Below, piece after piece: positions 1 to 8,660 of a stretch of DNA of 64,000 nt; positions within the stretch are counted from its first letter, which is position 1; every line of letters starts with the position of its first letter. The stretch is from contig NZ_LMNS01000001.1 in NCBI RefSeq assembly GCF_001423405.1, positions 500-64,499 on the forward strand. Direction: 5' to 3'. A program made the position numbers and the translations under genes. The stretch comes from Methylobacterium sp. Leaf123 (GTDB lineage Bacteria; Pseudomonadota; Alphaproteobacteria; Rhizobiales; Beijerinckiaceae). Below the pieces are notes generated by a model. The model saw only the letters and a list, made by a program, of their open reading frames with translations, searched no databases and was not told where the DNA came from.

Positions 1-2
1 GC

Positions 3-425
3 GGCTACGACGCTGGAAAGAAGGTCAAAGGCCGCAAGCGTCAGGCCATGGTCGACACAGACGGGCGGGCCCTCGTGCTCGATCCGCAGGCCGCCGACAT
101 TCAGGATCGCGATGGGGCCGGACCGGTGCTGCGCCTGTCGCGGCGGACCTTCCCGTTCATCGTCAGAGCGTTCGCCGATGCAGGCTATGCCGGCGACAGA
201 CCCGCGACCGCCACCGTCATCACCATCGACATCGTGCGCAAACCGAAGGATCAGGTCGGCTTCGCCGTGCATCCACGACGATGGGTGGTGGAACGCTTCT
301 TCGGATGGATCAGCCGCAACCGACGCCTCTGGAAGGACCCGGAGGCGACCCTCGCCTCGGCCCAGGCCTTCCTCTACGCCGCCGCCGTCATGATCCTCGT
401 CCGAAGGCTCGGGCGAGCATCATGA
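3..425 (+). CDS. IS5-family transposase, C-terminal part (cut by window start)
   Basis: The open frame runs in from the window edge, so the N-terminus is missing. The visible part matches the DDE transposase of IS5/IS427-type elements. It has VDTDG near the start, DAGYAGD in the middle and the diagnostic WVVERFFGWISRNRRL block, which carries the catalytic Glu, then the usual alanine-rich C-terminal helix. It ends at TGA 423-425, just before a terminal repeat-like sequence. The last 78 bp of the gene lie inside a 95-bp tandem duplication (348-537). Whether the transposase is intact cannot be judged from this window. Confidence 0.85.
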   Translation, partial: GYDAGKKVKGRKRQAMVDTDGRALVLDPQAADIQDRDGAGPVLRLSRRTFPFIVRAFADAGYAGDRPATATVITIDIVRKPKDQVGFAVHPRRWVVERFFGWISRNRRLWKDPEATLASAQAFLYAAAVMILVRRLGRAS

Positions 426-537
426 CTTATCGGACGGACTCTACCCTCGCCTCGGCCCAGGCCTTCCTCTACGCCGCCGCCGTCATGATCCTCGTCCGAA
501 GGCTCGGGCGAGCATCATGACTTATCGGACGGACTCT
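348..537 (+). repeat. 95-bp perfect tandem duplication at IS right end
   Basis: Positions 348-442 and 443-537 are identical over 95 bp. Each unit contains the last codons of the transposase, its stop codon and the presumed terminal inverted repeat (ACTTATCGGACGGACTC). The element therefore has two successive right ends. The second copy is followed by TTAG, which resembles the YTAG-type targets of the family; that reading is inference. Confidence 0.9.
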
Positions 538-563
538 TAGGGCCGATGCCCGGTGCAGCGCCA

Positions 564-905
564 TTATTGGCTGCGCGCGAAGCTCAACGCATCCTCAATG
601 GCCAAGTCAAAGTCGATTTCAACCCCCACGGGCCCGCTGAGACCAAATGAACAAGTTATATCGTCTTGTACTTTGTTCCAGAAGTCCTTCAGCGCGCCCC
701 TCGGCGGCATCTGATAGTCCGACACTCTATTATTTTGCTCAATGGGAGCGACGAAAACGAGTCCGCTATATCCGTCCTCGCCCCTGATGGCGAGTTGAGT
801 TCCTGACGGAAACCGCCATTCAAAATCTAGAGCGAAATCCAATTCCGGACGCCCAATCAGGCACCTAAACACCTCAACCCTAATTAATGACTGTGAAAAA
901 ACCAT
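564..905 (-). CDS. Hypothetical protein, probably the frameshifted C-terminal part of the AlbA_2 gene
   Basis: This 113-residue frame has no domain I recognise. It overlaps the end of the AlbA_2-type gene by 22 bp, at a run of six T residues (A6 at 896-901 on the plus strand). Adding one T there would join the upstream frame (ending KIQWFFHSH) to this one (SQSLIRVEVFRC...) as a single protein of about 433 residues. It may be the detached C-terminus of a frameshifted gene, a translationally coupled small protein, or a sequencing error. The DNA here is visibly less GC-rich than the core genome. Confidence 0.5.
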   Translation of the reverse strand: MVFSQSLIRVEVFRCLIGRPELDFALDFEWRFPSGTQLAIRGEDGYSGLVFVAPIEQNNRVSDYQMPPRGALKDFWNKVQDDITCSFGLSGPVGVEIDFDLAIEDALSFARSQ

Positions 906-1864
906 TGTATCTTTGGATATGGAAGGCCAAATTTGGTTGGGCTGGAAAATAAACGCTGCTGCGATACATAAGTCGAATCAATTAGGCCATCGTACCGCAT
1001 GGAGTGAACAATTTGGTCGTGCTCATCTGGCTTATCAATTGAGCGCAGCCCTCGCAGCATCGGCCTCCAAATTGGAAACTCACCTGGTGAGAAATTTGCC
1101 GTCCTTCCAGTTGTGTCCACTACCCTGGAGAGCGAGGGAATTTTTAATTCGTACCGACGGAGGCTCGTTATTTCATCTATTGATACCCTATCGAGAGGGT
1201 AGGCAGATGATCGAAGGCCGCACAGCGTGACAGGGTAGGATACATTTTCGCTATCGCTGACCCACGCATTGCTCGGCTGTTCGATCACAAATGCATTTCT
1301 TCGCTGTTCTATAACATCTCTGATTGAATCATTTTCCCGTGCCTTTGCCACGCATAAATCTTGCACTTGCCGCATGGTCATCGGCACCGATTTGTCCCCT
1401 ATGCGGAGGTAACATTCCCTTTCATCTTTGTCTCGATGCGGGGCAGCATGAGAGGGCGGCACACGAAAAACGACAACTCCATCTAAACCATCCCGCTCAA
1501 TCCCGAGGACTTCGAGCGATGTTAGTGGTGGATCGACGCTGGCGGTTATGCTCGCACCCAGCCTATCAGCAAGCTCCCGACAATTCGGCACGCAGACGAC
1601 GCCACGCGCACGGGCATCACCATCCTCATCGATTCCTAGTATAAGGGTCCCGCCTGCCGTATTCGCGAAGGCTATTAGCTCCTTGGTAATGTCTTTCTTT
1701 GCCGTATTTCCAATTTTGCCTTGACCGGACATCCAGGTATCCGGAGCCCCGTCTCTAGTGGAAAGGGTTTTTTTGAATTCGAGCGTTCTATCTTCCTGAG
1801 CGCCTCGTGCAATCAGCGCATCAATGTCATCTGACGTCACTTCGGCAAGCGGCTTGCGAAACAT
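884..1864 (-). CDS. AlbA_2 (Schlafen-type) DNA/ATP-binding domain protein
   Basis: The N-terminal half matches the AlbA_2 family. It has an EDRTLEFKKTL start (the E..LEFK signature), KDITKELIAFANTAGGTLILGIDEDG (the ELIAFANT-GG-LILGI block) and a later ECYLRIGDKSVPM segment. Such proteins are putative ATPases or nucleic-acid binders, common in genomic islands and sometimes linked to regulation or phage defence. I chose the ATG at 1864 because AGGGG lies just upstream and the family homology begins there; an alternative ATG is at 1912. The C-terminal half is not recognised, and the frame ends at a T6 run overlapping the next frame, suggesting a frameshift. Confidence 0.7.
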   Translation of the reverse strand: MFRKPLAEVTSDDIDALIARGAQEDRTLEFKKTLSTRDGAPDTWMSGQGKIGNTAKKDITKELIAFANTAGGTLILGIDEDGDARARGVVCVPNCRELADRLGASITASVDPPLTSLEVLGIERDGLDGVVVFRVPPSHAAPHRDKDERECYLRIGDKSVPMTMRQVQDLCVAKARENDSIRDVIEQRRNAFVIEQPSNAWVSDSENVSYPVTLCGLRSSAYPLDRVSIDEITSLRRYELKIPSLSRVVDTTGRTANFSPGEFPIWRPMLRGLRSIDKPDEHDQIVHSMRYDGLIDSTYVSQQRLFSSPTKFGLPYPKIQWFFHSH

Positions 1865-1946
1865 TGCTGCCCCTATCTTCAACGCCCCTACGGTAGCATA
1901 GGCATCCCGCACGAACAGCGCCGAGCGATCCGTCCTGAGTGGTTGC

Positions 1947-2330
1947 TCACGCCTTCCTCCACGTCACCCTCCGGTGCTTCTTCACCGCCTCGATAAGCGC
2001 CTCCCAAAGCTCCCGGTGCTCGACCCGTCCACCGCCGCCTTTGCGCCAGCCGTTCGCCTGCCACTTGGCGATCCACTCGTTCATGCACTGGACCACGTAG
2101 TTGCTGCCGATCATGGTAAGGCTCGCACCGGCCTTCACGCGCAGGACGCCTTCCAGGGCGGCCGTCAGCTCCATGCGGATGTTCGTGGTGTTTGGGACGT
2201 CGCCTGTCGGGGTGTCCTGCTTCCGGGTCGCCGGCTCCCACAGGTGGGCCTTCCAGTTCCCTGGTCCGGGGTTGCCCTTACAGCTACCGGTGAACGTCAC
2301 GGTCACTTCTCGCGGGGTCTCTTCAGTCAT
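1947..2330 (-). CDS. RNase HI-like protein lacking catalytic residues
   Basis: At 127 residues it follows RNase HI clearly: VTFTGSCKGNPGPGNW matches the first strand and glycine loop, NTTNIRMELTAALEG the active-site Glu helix, and MIGSNYVVQCMNEWIAKW the third motif and following helix. However, the first catalytic Asp is absent (FTGSC instead of FTDGSC), the Asp of the TDS motif is Gly (IGS), and the chain stops after VTWRKA, before the KGHxG segment and final Asp. RNase H activity is therefore unlikely. It may keep a nucleic-acid-binding role or be decaying. It is inside the tRNA-Leu island. Confidence 0.7.
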   Translation of the reverse strand: MTEETPREVTVTFTGSCKGNPGPGNWKAHLWEPATRKQDTPTGDVPNTTNIRMELTAALEGVLRVKAGASLTMIGSNYVVQCMNEWIAKWQANGWRKGGGGRVEHRELWEALIEAVKKHRRVTWRKA

Positions 2331-2441
2331 CGGTTCATTCCATGCGTAAGGGATGGGCGGAGCCCCCGCGAAGGGGCCCCGTCCAGGTGATTGAGAGGGT
2401 CGTGATGGTGATGATGGTGATGCGCGGACGGGCGGCGGCTG

Positions 2442-2925
2442 TTACCACTTGCTGTCCCGGAGCTTGATGGACGGCTTGAACGGGCTGGCCTTCGGCTTGA
2501 GAGCCTCGCCCAGGCGCTCCAGGCCCTCGGTCTCGGCTTCCTGCTGAACCTTGGCGGTCCTCGCCGCGTCCTCGCGGATGCTTTCGAGCTGGCGCGGGCT
2601 CTCACGGTCGATGTTGCGGTTGATCTGTTTTACCTCCGCGGGCGAGTGCCCGGACAGGTTCGGCTTGCTCATGCCGATGGTCGTGCCGGGGATGACGAAG
2701 AGCGGATCGTAACGCCCCGTAATCCGCTGGCGTGTCTCGGCATCCACCGCCGCCTGACGCGCCGCTTGGGCACGCTGCAAGTCCGCGATGCGGAAGACCC
2801 CGTCCGAACGGTCGTCCACCGGAACGCCATCGGCCTTCCGCACGATGTGCCAAACATCGCCCGCGCCGATGACGTTGCGGACGGTCAGCCCGTTCGCCTC
2901 GATGCCCTCGGTCTTCCGATCCGGC
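2442..2925 (-). pseudogene. Unrecognised gene fragment fused out of frame to the integrase remnant
   Basis: From about 2925 down to 2442 a different frame carries credible coding sequence of about 157 residues. It has a hydrophilic helical C-terminus rich in Glu, Arg and Lys (ESPRQLESIREDAARTAKVQ) ending LRDSKW. It has no recognisable start: its frame opens inside the integrase DNA at ATG 2960. I read it as the 3' end of another island gene brought against the integrase by a deletion whose junction is near 2915-2935. Function is unknown. Confidence 0.5.
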
Positions 2926-3978
2926 CGTGGTCGCGTTGAGGATGATGCGCCACTCCTCATCGAGGAACTCGCGTTCGCGTACCTTCGGGGCGGCCTTGCC
3001 CACCGTGACGCTCACGCCCTCGAAGGGGTTGAGCGGGATGCGCTTGTTGTCCCGCGCCCAGCCGAACGCCACGCGTGCCGCCCTGAGCCACACGTCGTTG
3101 ACCACTCCGGCCGTTCGCTCCGGGGTCACGAGGGTGCTCTTCCAGGCGATGGCATCCTCGCCCGTGATGGTCGCGATGTCCCGGCCCTCGAAATGCGCCT
3201 CCATTCCCCTGAACACGGCTCGCCAGCGGTTCACGGTGGAGGCCCCAGGTTTGCGCTCGAAGACCCACGCCTCGAAGAGGGACCAGCACGTGAGGCCCGA
3301 AACCTTCGCCGTCCGCTTCGGGACGAAGTCGGGGCGCTTCTCGGCATGGGGGTCGGGGGCGTAGTTGCCCTCAGCGCGCCGCCTGAGCGCGGCAGCGGCG
3401 GCAGCTAGGTCGCGCTCCACGATGTCGAGGAGGGCATCCGTGGCCTCCTGTGTGAGATTGACGCCCTGTTCCCCGAGGAAGGTCGTGACGCGCCCCACTT
3501 CGTTGGTGACGCCCCGCCGATGGCGCTGCTGGGTCTCGGTCTCCTCTTCGTCGTCCTCGTGGCGTGAGCCCCAGGAGCGGGCCGCCTCAAGTCGCTCGAT
3601 GATGTCTTCGCCTACGCCCTCGGGCTCATCCTCGTGGCGGGCAACGAACCACGCGTACCACTGGCCCGCCAGCCCGTGCGCCTCGCGCGGCGTGAGCCCG
3701 TGACCCTCGCCCCTCGTCGCTGCTCTCAGCGCCTCGATGCGGCCCGTTACGGTCGCGTTCCAATCTCGTAGCTCAGCCTTCGCCGCGCCTGTGGACAGGC
3801 TCCCAGGGCGACGGAAACGCTCCTCCCGGGCCACGCCGTAAGCCGCCTTGTAGGCCGCTCGGATGTCCTTCGGGATGCCTTTACGGGCGAACCAATCGCC
3901 ATTCGAGGCGCGGCTCAGAGAGGTCATGGGAACGGCCACTTTGTAGCGCCCTTTGTAGCGGTGGGCGCCGAAAAACAC
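2602..3978 (-). pseudogene. Tyrosine recombinase/integrase, catalytic domain lost
   Basis: The first ~350 residues resemble site-specific integrases of tRNA-linked islands. There is an N-terminal arm-binding segment (SNGDWFARKGIPKDIRAAY), then a core-binding SAM-like domain containing STVNRWRAVF and ARVAFGWARDNKRIPLNPFEGV, reaching EREFLDEEWRIILNATT, where the catalytic domain should start. After about position 2930 this frame becomes arginine-rich nonsense that shadows another coding frame. The R..HxxR..Y residues are therefore missing and the enzyme should be inactive. The likelier initiator is ATG 3927 (MTSLSRASNGDWF). It points away from the tRNA-Leu gene 46 bp upstream, the usual arrangement at an attachment site. 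Confidence 0.7.
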
Positions 3979-4023
3979 CTGTGTCTCAGTGTGTTACTGA
4001 TGGTGCTTACAATTTCAACAGTT

Positions 4024-4110
4024 TGGTGCGGACGGCGGGACTCGAACCCGCACAGCCTTGCGGCCGCAAGATTTTAAGTCTCGTGCGTCTACCGGTTTCG
4101 CCACGTCCGC
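4024..4110 (-). tRNA. trnL: tRNA-Leu (anticodon UAA)
   Basis: Read on the minus strand, the sequence folds as a class II tRNA. It has acceptor stem GCGGACG/CGTCCGC, a D-arm with GGTAGACGC, anticodon stem CGAGA/TCTTG enclosing CTTAAAA (anticodon TAA), a long variable arm (GCGGCCGCAAGGC region) and a T-arm with GTTCGAGTC. A is the discriminator and CCA is encoded at 4026-4024. The adjoining integrase remnant suggests the 3' end of this gene is the island attachment site. Confidence 0.95.
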
Positions 4111-4144
4111 ATCCCGGCAGCGGTAGCGGTCCGGGGAGGCCAGA

Positions 4145-5332
4145 TCAAGCGGGTGGGTGCCAGCCGTAGACCCAGGCGTAGCGCGCGCTCATGCCTTCGG
4201 GGCCGGTGCGGCGCATCACCGTGTCCCGGGCGAAGCTGATCAGCCGGCCGGCATGGTAGAAGCGCCCGTTACGGCGAGCGGCCCGCTGCACCGCGCGCAC
4301 GCGGGACTGGCGCGCCGCGGCATAGGCCGCCAGCGCCTCGGGCACGCTCGCCTGGGCCGACAGGCTCGCGGCCAGCACCGCCGCGTCCTCAATGGCGAGC
4401 GCCGCGCCCTGGGCCAGGAATGGCAGCACCGGATGGGCGGCATCGCCCAGAAGCGCGATCCGACCCCGTGCCATCGGCCGCACCGCCGGCCGGTCCACCA
4501 GCGACCACACCATCCAGCTATCGGGCAGGGTCAGCAGCTCCGTCAGCGGCGGGGCCGCATCGGGAAAATGGTCGCGCAGGACCATCGGGTCGCCGATCCG
4601 GCCCCAATCCTCGTCGCCCTCGCGCTCGGGGACGATCGCCACGACATTGAGCCGCTTGCCGCCGTTGATCGGGTAATGGACGACGTGGCGCCGGTGCCCC
4701 AGCCAGAGCCCCGTCTCGGCGCCCTGAAGCGCTTCGGGCGCGGCCTCGCGCGGGATCACCGCCCGCCACGCCGCTTGGCGGTGAAGCCGCAGCGGGCGTG
4801 TGTCGAAATGCTGGCGCAGGCTCGAGCGCACGCCGTCGGCGCCGATGACGAGGTCGGCGTTCAGGGTCTCGGTACGGTCCCCATCGATGGTGCGCACCGT
4901 CAGACTGACGCCGTCCTCGGTCTCGCTGAGGCCCGAGACCTCGCGCCCGACGCTGAGGCGGATGCCGGGGCGCCCGCGCACGGCATCGAGCAGGATCGTC
5001 TGCAGGTCGGCGCGATGCAGAACGTAGTAGGGCGCGCCGTGACGCTCGCGGATGCTCGCGCCCAAGCGGATGCCGCCGATGACGCGGCCGGTGGTCAGGG
5101 CGCGCACGGTGACGCCGGGCGGCTCGTCGCCGGCCCGGCGCAGGGCCGCACCGAGCCCGAGGCCGATCAGCACCGCGCTGGCGTTCGGTGAGAGCTGGAG
5201 GCCGGCGCCGACCTCGGAGAACCCGGTGCGCCGCTCGATCAGCGTGACGGTATGGCCGGCCCCGGCGAGCGAAAGCGCGGCGGTGAGCCCGCCGATCCCG
5301 GCGCCGACGATGACGATGGAGAGCGCCGCCAC
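4145..5332 (-). CDS. FAD-dependent monooxygenase (salicylate hydroxylase-like)
   Basis: This 395-residue group A flavoprotein hydroxylase has the Rossmann motif GAGIGG at residues 10-15, the DG motif (VIGADGVRSS, residues 162-170) and the GD motif (LLGDAAHPVLPFLAQGA, from residue 294) that binds the FAD ribose. Such enzymes use NAD(P)H and O2 to hydroxylate aromatic or related substrates. The substrate cannot be read from the sequence; salicylate or 6-hydroxynicotinate type is only a family label. The gene starts 16 bp after the stop of the upstream zinc-finger gene, so the two are probably co-transcribed. Confidence 0.85.
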   Translation of the reverse strand: MAALSIVIVGAGIGGLTAALSLAGAGHTVTLIERRTGFSEVGAGLQLSPNASAVLIGLGLGAALRRAGDEPPGVTVRALTTGRVIGGIRLGASIRERHGAPYYVLHRADLQTILLDAVRGRPGIRLSVGREVSGLSETEDGVSLTVRTIDGDRTETLNADLVIGADGVRSSLRQHFDTRPLRLHRQAAWRAVIPREAAPEALQGAETGLWLGHRRHVVHYPINGGKRLNVVAIVPEREGDEDWGRIGDPMVLRDHFPDAAPPLTELLTLPDSWMVWSLVDRPAVRPMARGRIALLGDAAHPVLPFLAQGAALAIEDAAVLAASLSAQASVPEALAAYAAARQSRVRAVQRAARRNGRFYHAGRLISFARDTVMRRTGPEGMSARYAWVYGWHPPA

Positions 5333-5348
5333 GGACGGCCCGCCCCGG

Positions 5349-5615
5349 TCAGGCGGCCTTGGAGGTCGTGTCGGGCGTCTCGTCGTGCCACACGCAACCC
5401 GCCGGCTCCGCCGTGCCCGCCTTCAGCTTCGGGTCGTAGCGGAACAGGGTCGAGCAGTACTGGCAGATGATCTCGGTATCGCTGCCCATGTCGAGGAAGA
5501 CATGCGGATGATCGAAGGGCGGCAGCGCCCCGATGCACATGAACTCCTTGGAGCCCACCGCGATCACGCTCATGCCGGCCTGATTGTGGAAGTGGGGAAC
5601 CGCCTTGTCAGCCAT
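5349..5615 (-). CDS. CHCC zinc-finger protein (NDUFS6-like)
   Basis: This 88-residue protein has the CHCC zinc-finger pattern: Cys27, a His in DHPHVFLDMG (residues 35-44) and Cys51-x2-Cys54 in EIICQYCSTLFRY. The family is the bacterial relative of the mitochondrial complex I accessory subunit NDUFS6 and is widespread as a short stand-alone protein in Alphaproteobacteria. A zinc-binding role is strongly indicated; a role in complex I biogenesis is inference from the homologue. It precedes the monooxygenase gene by 16 bp. Confidence 0.85.
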   Translation of the reverse strand: MADKAVPHFHNQAGMSVIAVGSKEFMCIGALPPFDHPHVFLDMGSDTEIICQYCSTLFRYDPKLKAGTAEPAGCVWHDETPDTTSKAA

Positions 5616-5846
5616 CGCACGTCCCTGAAACCGAGGCCGTGGTCTAGCGCGTTCGCGGCCGCACGCCTAGGGGCCGGCCCCTAAGCACCTGACGGTGCGT
5701 AGAGCCGCTGGGCTGTCAGGCGGACCTTGGCGCTCTGGCGCAAACCGGACGCCCACATCAACAGGGACCGCTTTGACGTCCGTGTGCCTCCGTCGGACCG
5801 GTGCCCATAAGACCATGGTCCGAGAACAAGCTTCGATGGTGCAAAG

Positions 5847-6275
5847 CTAGTCGGTTAGTGTGCGCGGTTCGAGTACCTCGACGAACCGTAAAAGGTACCC
5901 GTCCGGGTCCTGCACCAACATCTCGATCTGTCCGTGTTCTATGTCCTCGGCGCGATACCAAGCTTCTTTGGGCTCCTCGAAGACCGGGAGTCCTGCCGCT
6001 CTGAGTCGGGCGTGGATTGGCGCGACTTCGGGGACTTCGATCTGAAGGTTCATGCCGCGGCCGAAGGGGCGATCGAGGGGGGCTGTTATCCAGCATTCGG
6101 CGTGCAGCTGCTCCAGCATGAGCTGCGCTCCGCCTAGATCGAGATAGGCGAACTTATCTTCCGGCCTCACGAACCGGACTGAGAAGCCGATGATGTCACA
6201 GTATAACCTCTGACTGGTTTCAATATATTCACATACGAGATCTGGTACAAGGGCCGCCCATTTTTCTTCGATCAT
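5847..6275 (-). CDS. VOC/glyoxalase superfamily protein (bleomycin-resistance type)
   Basis: This 142-residue protein has a vicinal-oxygen-chelate fold pattern: an N-terminal ALVPDLVCEYIETSQRLYCDIIGF, then FAYLDLGGAQLMLEQL, FGRGMNLQIEV and a terminal DPDGYLLRFVEV. This matches the bleomycin-binding/resistance branch (BLMT-like), which sequesters drug as a dimer rather than catalysing. The ATG at 6275 is preceded by AAGGA at good spacing. Actual resistance is not demonstrable from sequence; many chromosomal members have unknown ligands. Confidence 0.8.
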   Translation of the reverse strand: MIEEKWAALVPDLVCEYIETSQRLYCDIIGFSVRFVRPEDKFAYLDLGGAQLMLEQLHAECWITAPLDRPFGRGMNLQIEVPEVAPIHARLRAAGLPVFEEPKEAWYRAEDIEHGQIEMLVQDPDGYLLRFVEVLEPRTLTD

Positions 6276-6742
6276 CTAATTATCCTTATTCTGTTGTGTC
6301 AGTTTCTGCTGACTGGCTCTCTCGGCGCAATGCAGCTCGCTTGAAATCAATGAATTATCGGGCAAAATGAAATTTAGTAGAGGAGGGATATGTAATATCA
6401 GCCAAGTCCGAGCTTGAGAGGGCTCGATCAAGGTCAATCGTCGATCTGGAAGTGCCGAAATTTCTGGATAGCGCCGCGAGCGCAACGGTTCTGGCGTGGC
6501 GACGTTCGAAACCTTCTGAGCCAGAGCCGCCGGGGGGCGGACGGAGCCGGGGCTTCTTTGCCGTGGGGATCTGAGGGCGTGGTCACCCCGTCGGCGCCAG
6601 GTCAAACGCGCGATCCTCCTTTGCCTTGGCAAGCAGGGCGATGCAGCGGCAGCGATGTTTGCGTCCGGGTTGGCGCCGGCCCTGGGGCGGCGTAAGACGG
6701 GGGCGTCCGCCTCGAACGTCCCTCGCTAAGCGCCCGATCCCC
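6276..6742. other. 467-bp intergenic region, no gene seen
   Basis: This divergent spacer lies between the VOC protein (minus) and map (plus). The first ~100 bp are AT-richer than the surroundings and fit a promoter for the minus-strand gene. The open frames within it look non-coding, and I see no convincing RNA gene or operator. Confidence 0.5.
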
Positions 6743-7597
6743 ATGAGCCGTGAAGAGCAAGCCGTCGCCGAAGGCGCGCGCCGCGCCCCGGAGCCGCCGA
6801 TCCACGGGCCGGAGGGGTTCGAGGGGATGCGCCGTGCCGGGCGCCTGACCGCGGAGGCGCTCGATCTCCTGGTCGAAGCCGCCCAGCCCGGCGTGACCAC
6901 GGAGTATCTCGACAAGCTCGCCTTCGAGTTCGGCATGGATCACGGCGCTTATCCGGCCTCGCTGTTCTACCGCGGCTACCGCAAGTCGATCTGCACCTCG
7001 ATCAACCATGTCGTTTGCCACGGCATCCCCAACGACAAGCCCCTGCGCGACGGCGACATCGTCAACCTCGATTGCTGCCTGATCCTCGACGGCTGGCACG
7101 GGGATTCGAGCCGCATGGCCTATATCGGCGAGGTGCCGCGCAAGGCGCAGCGCCTGTGCGAGATCACCTACGAGGCGCTGATGCGCGGCATTCGCGCGGT
7201 GAAGCCCGGCGGCTCCACCACCGATATCGGCCGCGCGATCCAGACCTACGCGGAATCCGAGCGCTGCTCGGTGGTGCGCGATTTCTGCGGCCACGGGCTC
7301 GGCCGCGTCTACCACGACGCGCCGACCATCCTGCACTACGTCGAGGCGAGCTACGACGTGCCGCTCAAGGCCGGCCAATTCTTCACCATCGAGCCGATGA
7401 TCAATCTCGGCCGGCCCGCGGTGAAGGTGCTCTCCGACGGCTGGACCGCCGTGACCCGCGACCGCTCGCTCTCCGCGCAGTTCGAGCACACTGTGGCGGT
7501 GACGGAAGATGGCTGCGAGATCTTCACGCTCTCGCCCAAGGGCCTCGACCAGCCCAAGCCGCATGGTCTCGAGGCGAACGGCCCGCAGGCCGACTGA
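6743..7597 (+). CDS. map: Methionine aminopeptidase, type I
   Basis: This enzyme removes the initiator Met from nascent proteins. With the start at ATG 6743 (MSREEQAV) the protein has 284 residues. The di-metal ligands are visible: Asp110 (VNLDCCL), Asp121 (HGDSSRM), His184 ([10 protein letters not shown]), Glu217 (FTIEPMI) and Glu248 ([10 protein letters not shown]); His93 in VCHGIP is also conserved. The frame stays open upstream to 6626, but that extension is arginine-rich and unlike the family. radC follows 14 bp downstream on the same strand. Confidence 0.93.
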   Translation: MSREEQAVAEGARRAPEPPIHGPEGFEGMRRAGRLTAEALDLLVEAAQPGVTTEYLDKLAFEFGMDHGAYPASLFYRGYRKSICTSINHVVCHGIPNDKPLRDGDIVNLDCCLILDGWHGDSSRMAYIGEVPRKAQRLCEITYEALMRGIRAVKPGGSTTDIGRAIQTYAESERCSVVRDFCGHGLGRVYHDAPTILHYVEASYDVPLKAGQFFTIEPMINLGRPAVKVLSDGWTAVTRDRSLSAQFEHTVAVTEDGCEIFTLSPKGLDQPKPHGLEANGPQAD

Positions 7598-7611
7598 CGG
7601 CCCGCCGGGAG

Positions 7612-8358
7612 ATGGCCCGCCGGACGGCCGAACCGCCCGCCCTGCCGGGCCTTGCCGAGGCGGCGGCTCCCGCGCCCGCCGAGGAGACGCCGCATTATCA
7701 CGGCCACCGCGAGCGCCTGCGCGCCCGCTTCGCCCAAGCCGGCGCCGAGGCACTGGCCGATTACGAACTGCTCGAACTCACGCTGTTCCGGTCGATTCCG
7801 CGGCGGGATGTGAAGCCGCTGGCCAAGGCGCTGATCCAACGCTTCGGCTCGTTTGCCGAAGTCGTTAGCGCCGAGCCCGCCCGGCTCATCGAGGTGGAGG
7901 GCGTCAGTGCCGGTGTCGCCGCCGACCTGAAACTCGTCGAGGCCGCCGGCCGCCGGCTGGCCCGCGGTGCCATCGCCGCCCGCCCGCTGCTGTCGTCGTG
8001 GGGCGCCCTGATCGAGTATCTGCGCGCCACCATGGCCTTTTCGGGCCGCGAAGAGTTCCGGGTGCTGTTCCTCGACCGGCGCAACCACCTGATCGCCGAC
8101 GAGGTGCAGGGCCGCGGCACCGTCGATCACACGCCGGTCTATCCCCGCGAGGTGGCACGACGCGCGCTCGAACTTGCCTCCACCGCGATCATCCTGGCCC
8201 ACAACCACCCGTCCGGCGACCCGACGCCCTCGAAGGCCGACATCCGCATGACGCGGGAGATCGTTTCGGTGCTCGATCCCCTCGGCATCGTGGTGCACGA
8301 CCACGTCATCCTCGGCCGTGACGGACATGCCAGCCTGAAAGGGCTCAAGCTGTTCTGA
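7612..8358 (+). CDS. radC: RadC family JAMM/MPN protein
   Basis: The 248-residue protein has an N-terminal helix-hairpin-helix-like region (residues ~45-115) and a C-terminal MPN domain with the JAMM metal site [14 protein letters not shown] (His197, His199, Asp210). The family is named for radC but its biochemical role remains unsettled; a general repair function is not established. The ATG at 7612 has GGGA immediately upstream. It probably shares a transcript with map. Confidence 0.9.
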   Translation: MARRTAEPPALPGLAEAAAPAPAEETPHYHGHRERLRARFAQAGAEALADYELLELTLFRSIPRRDVKPLAKALIQRFGSFAEVVSAEPARLIEVEGVSAGVAADLKLVEAAGRRLARGAIAARPLLSSWGALIEYLRATMAFSGREEFRVLFLDRRNHLIADEVQGRGTVDHTPVYPREVARRALELASTAIILAHNHPSGDPTPSKADIRMTREIVSVLDPLGIVVHDHVILGRDGHASLKGLKLF

Positions 8359-8660
8359 GGCGCCCGGCCGTCCGACCGAGACCCGCAGAGCTTGGCATGT
8401 CCGGAGGCATTTCCCTGACTAGTTGCATAAACCTGCAACAGGGCGTCGCTCTCAGGGATAGGCTTGAGCGCGGTGTCCGCTACATCGACCGGAGGGTCGT
8501 CCCGTGTCGCTCGCATCGATGAGCGCGTGGGGCGATCTCCTGCCCGCGGCGCCTCGTGCCGCGGCAGCCGGGGAGGGGACAGTTTCAGGGCGGGCAGGAC
8601 ACCTGCCGCGTGGCCTGCCTCTTGCTCCGGCAACGCGAGACATCAGGGGGAATCGCGCGG
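8359..8660 (+). other. 302-bp intergenic region upstream of the Anbu locus
   Basis: This spacer precedes the ATP-grasp gene and should carry the promoter of the first half of the Anbu locus. I see no coding frame with domain-like content and no clear terminator for radC. Confidence 0.4.

Noticed and set aside
2327..2605. Minus-strand frame with a run of eight His
   Set aside because: The His run comes from a short TGATGG-type microsatellite near 2400-2421 in a spacer; the rest is Ser/Arg-rich noise.
3981..4169. ORF with TAGLEPAQ on the plus strand
   Set aside because: It is the translation of the opposite strand of the tRNA-Leu gene, a well-known false protein.
6276..6632. 118-residue minus-strand frame upstream of the VOC gene
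   Set aside because: No start signal, Arg/Ser/Pro-rich composition and no family resemblance; it ends exactly at the VOC start region and probably reads promoter DNA.
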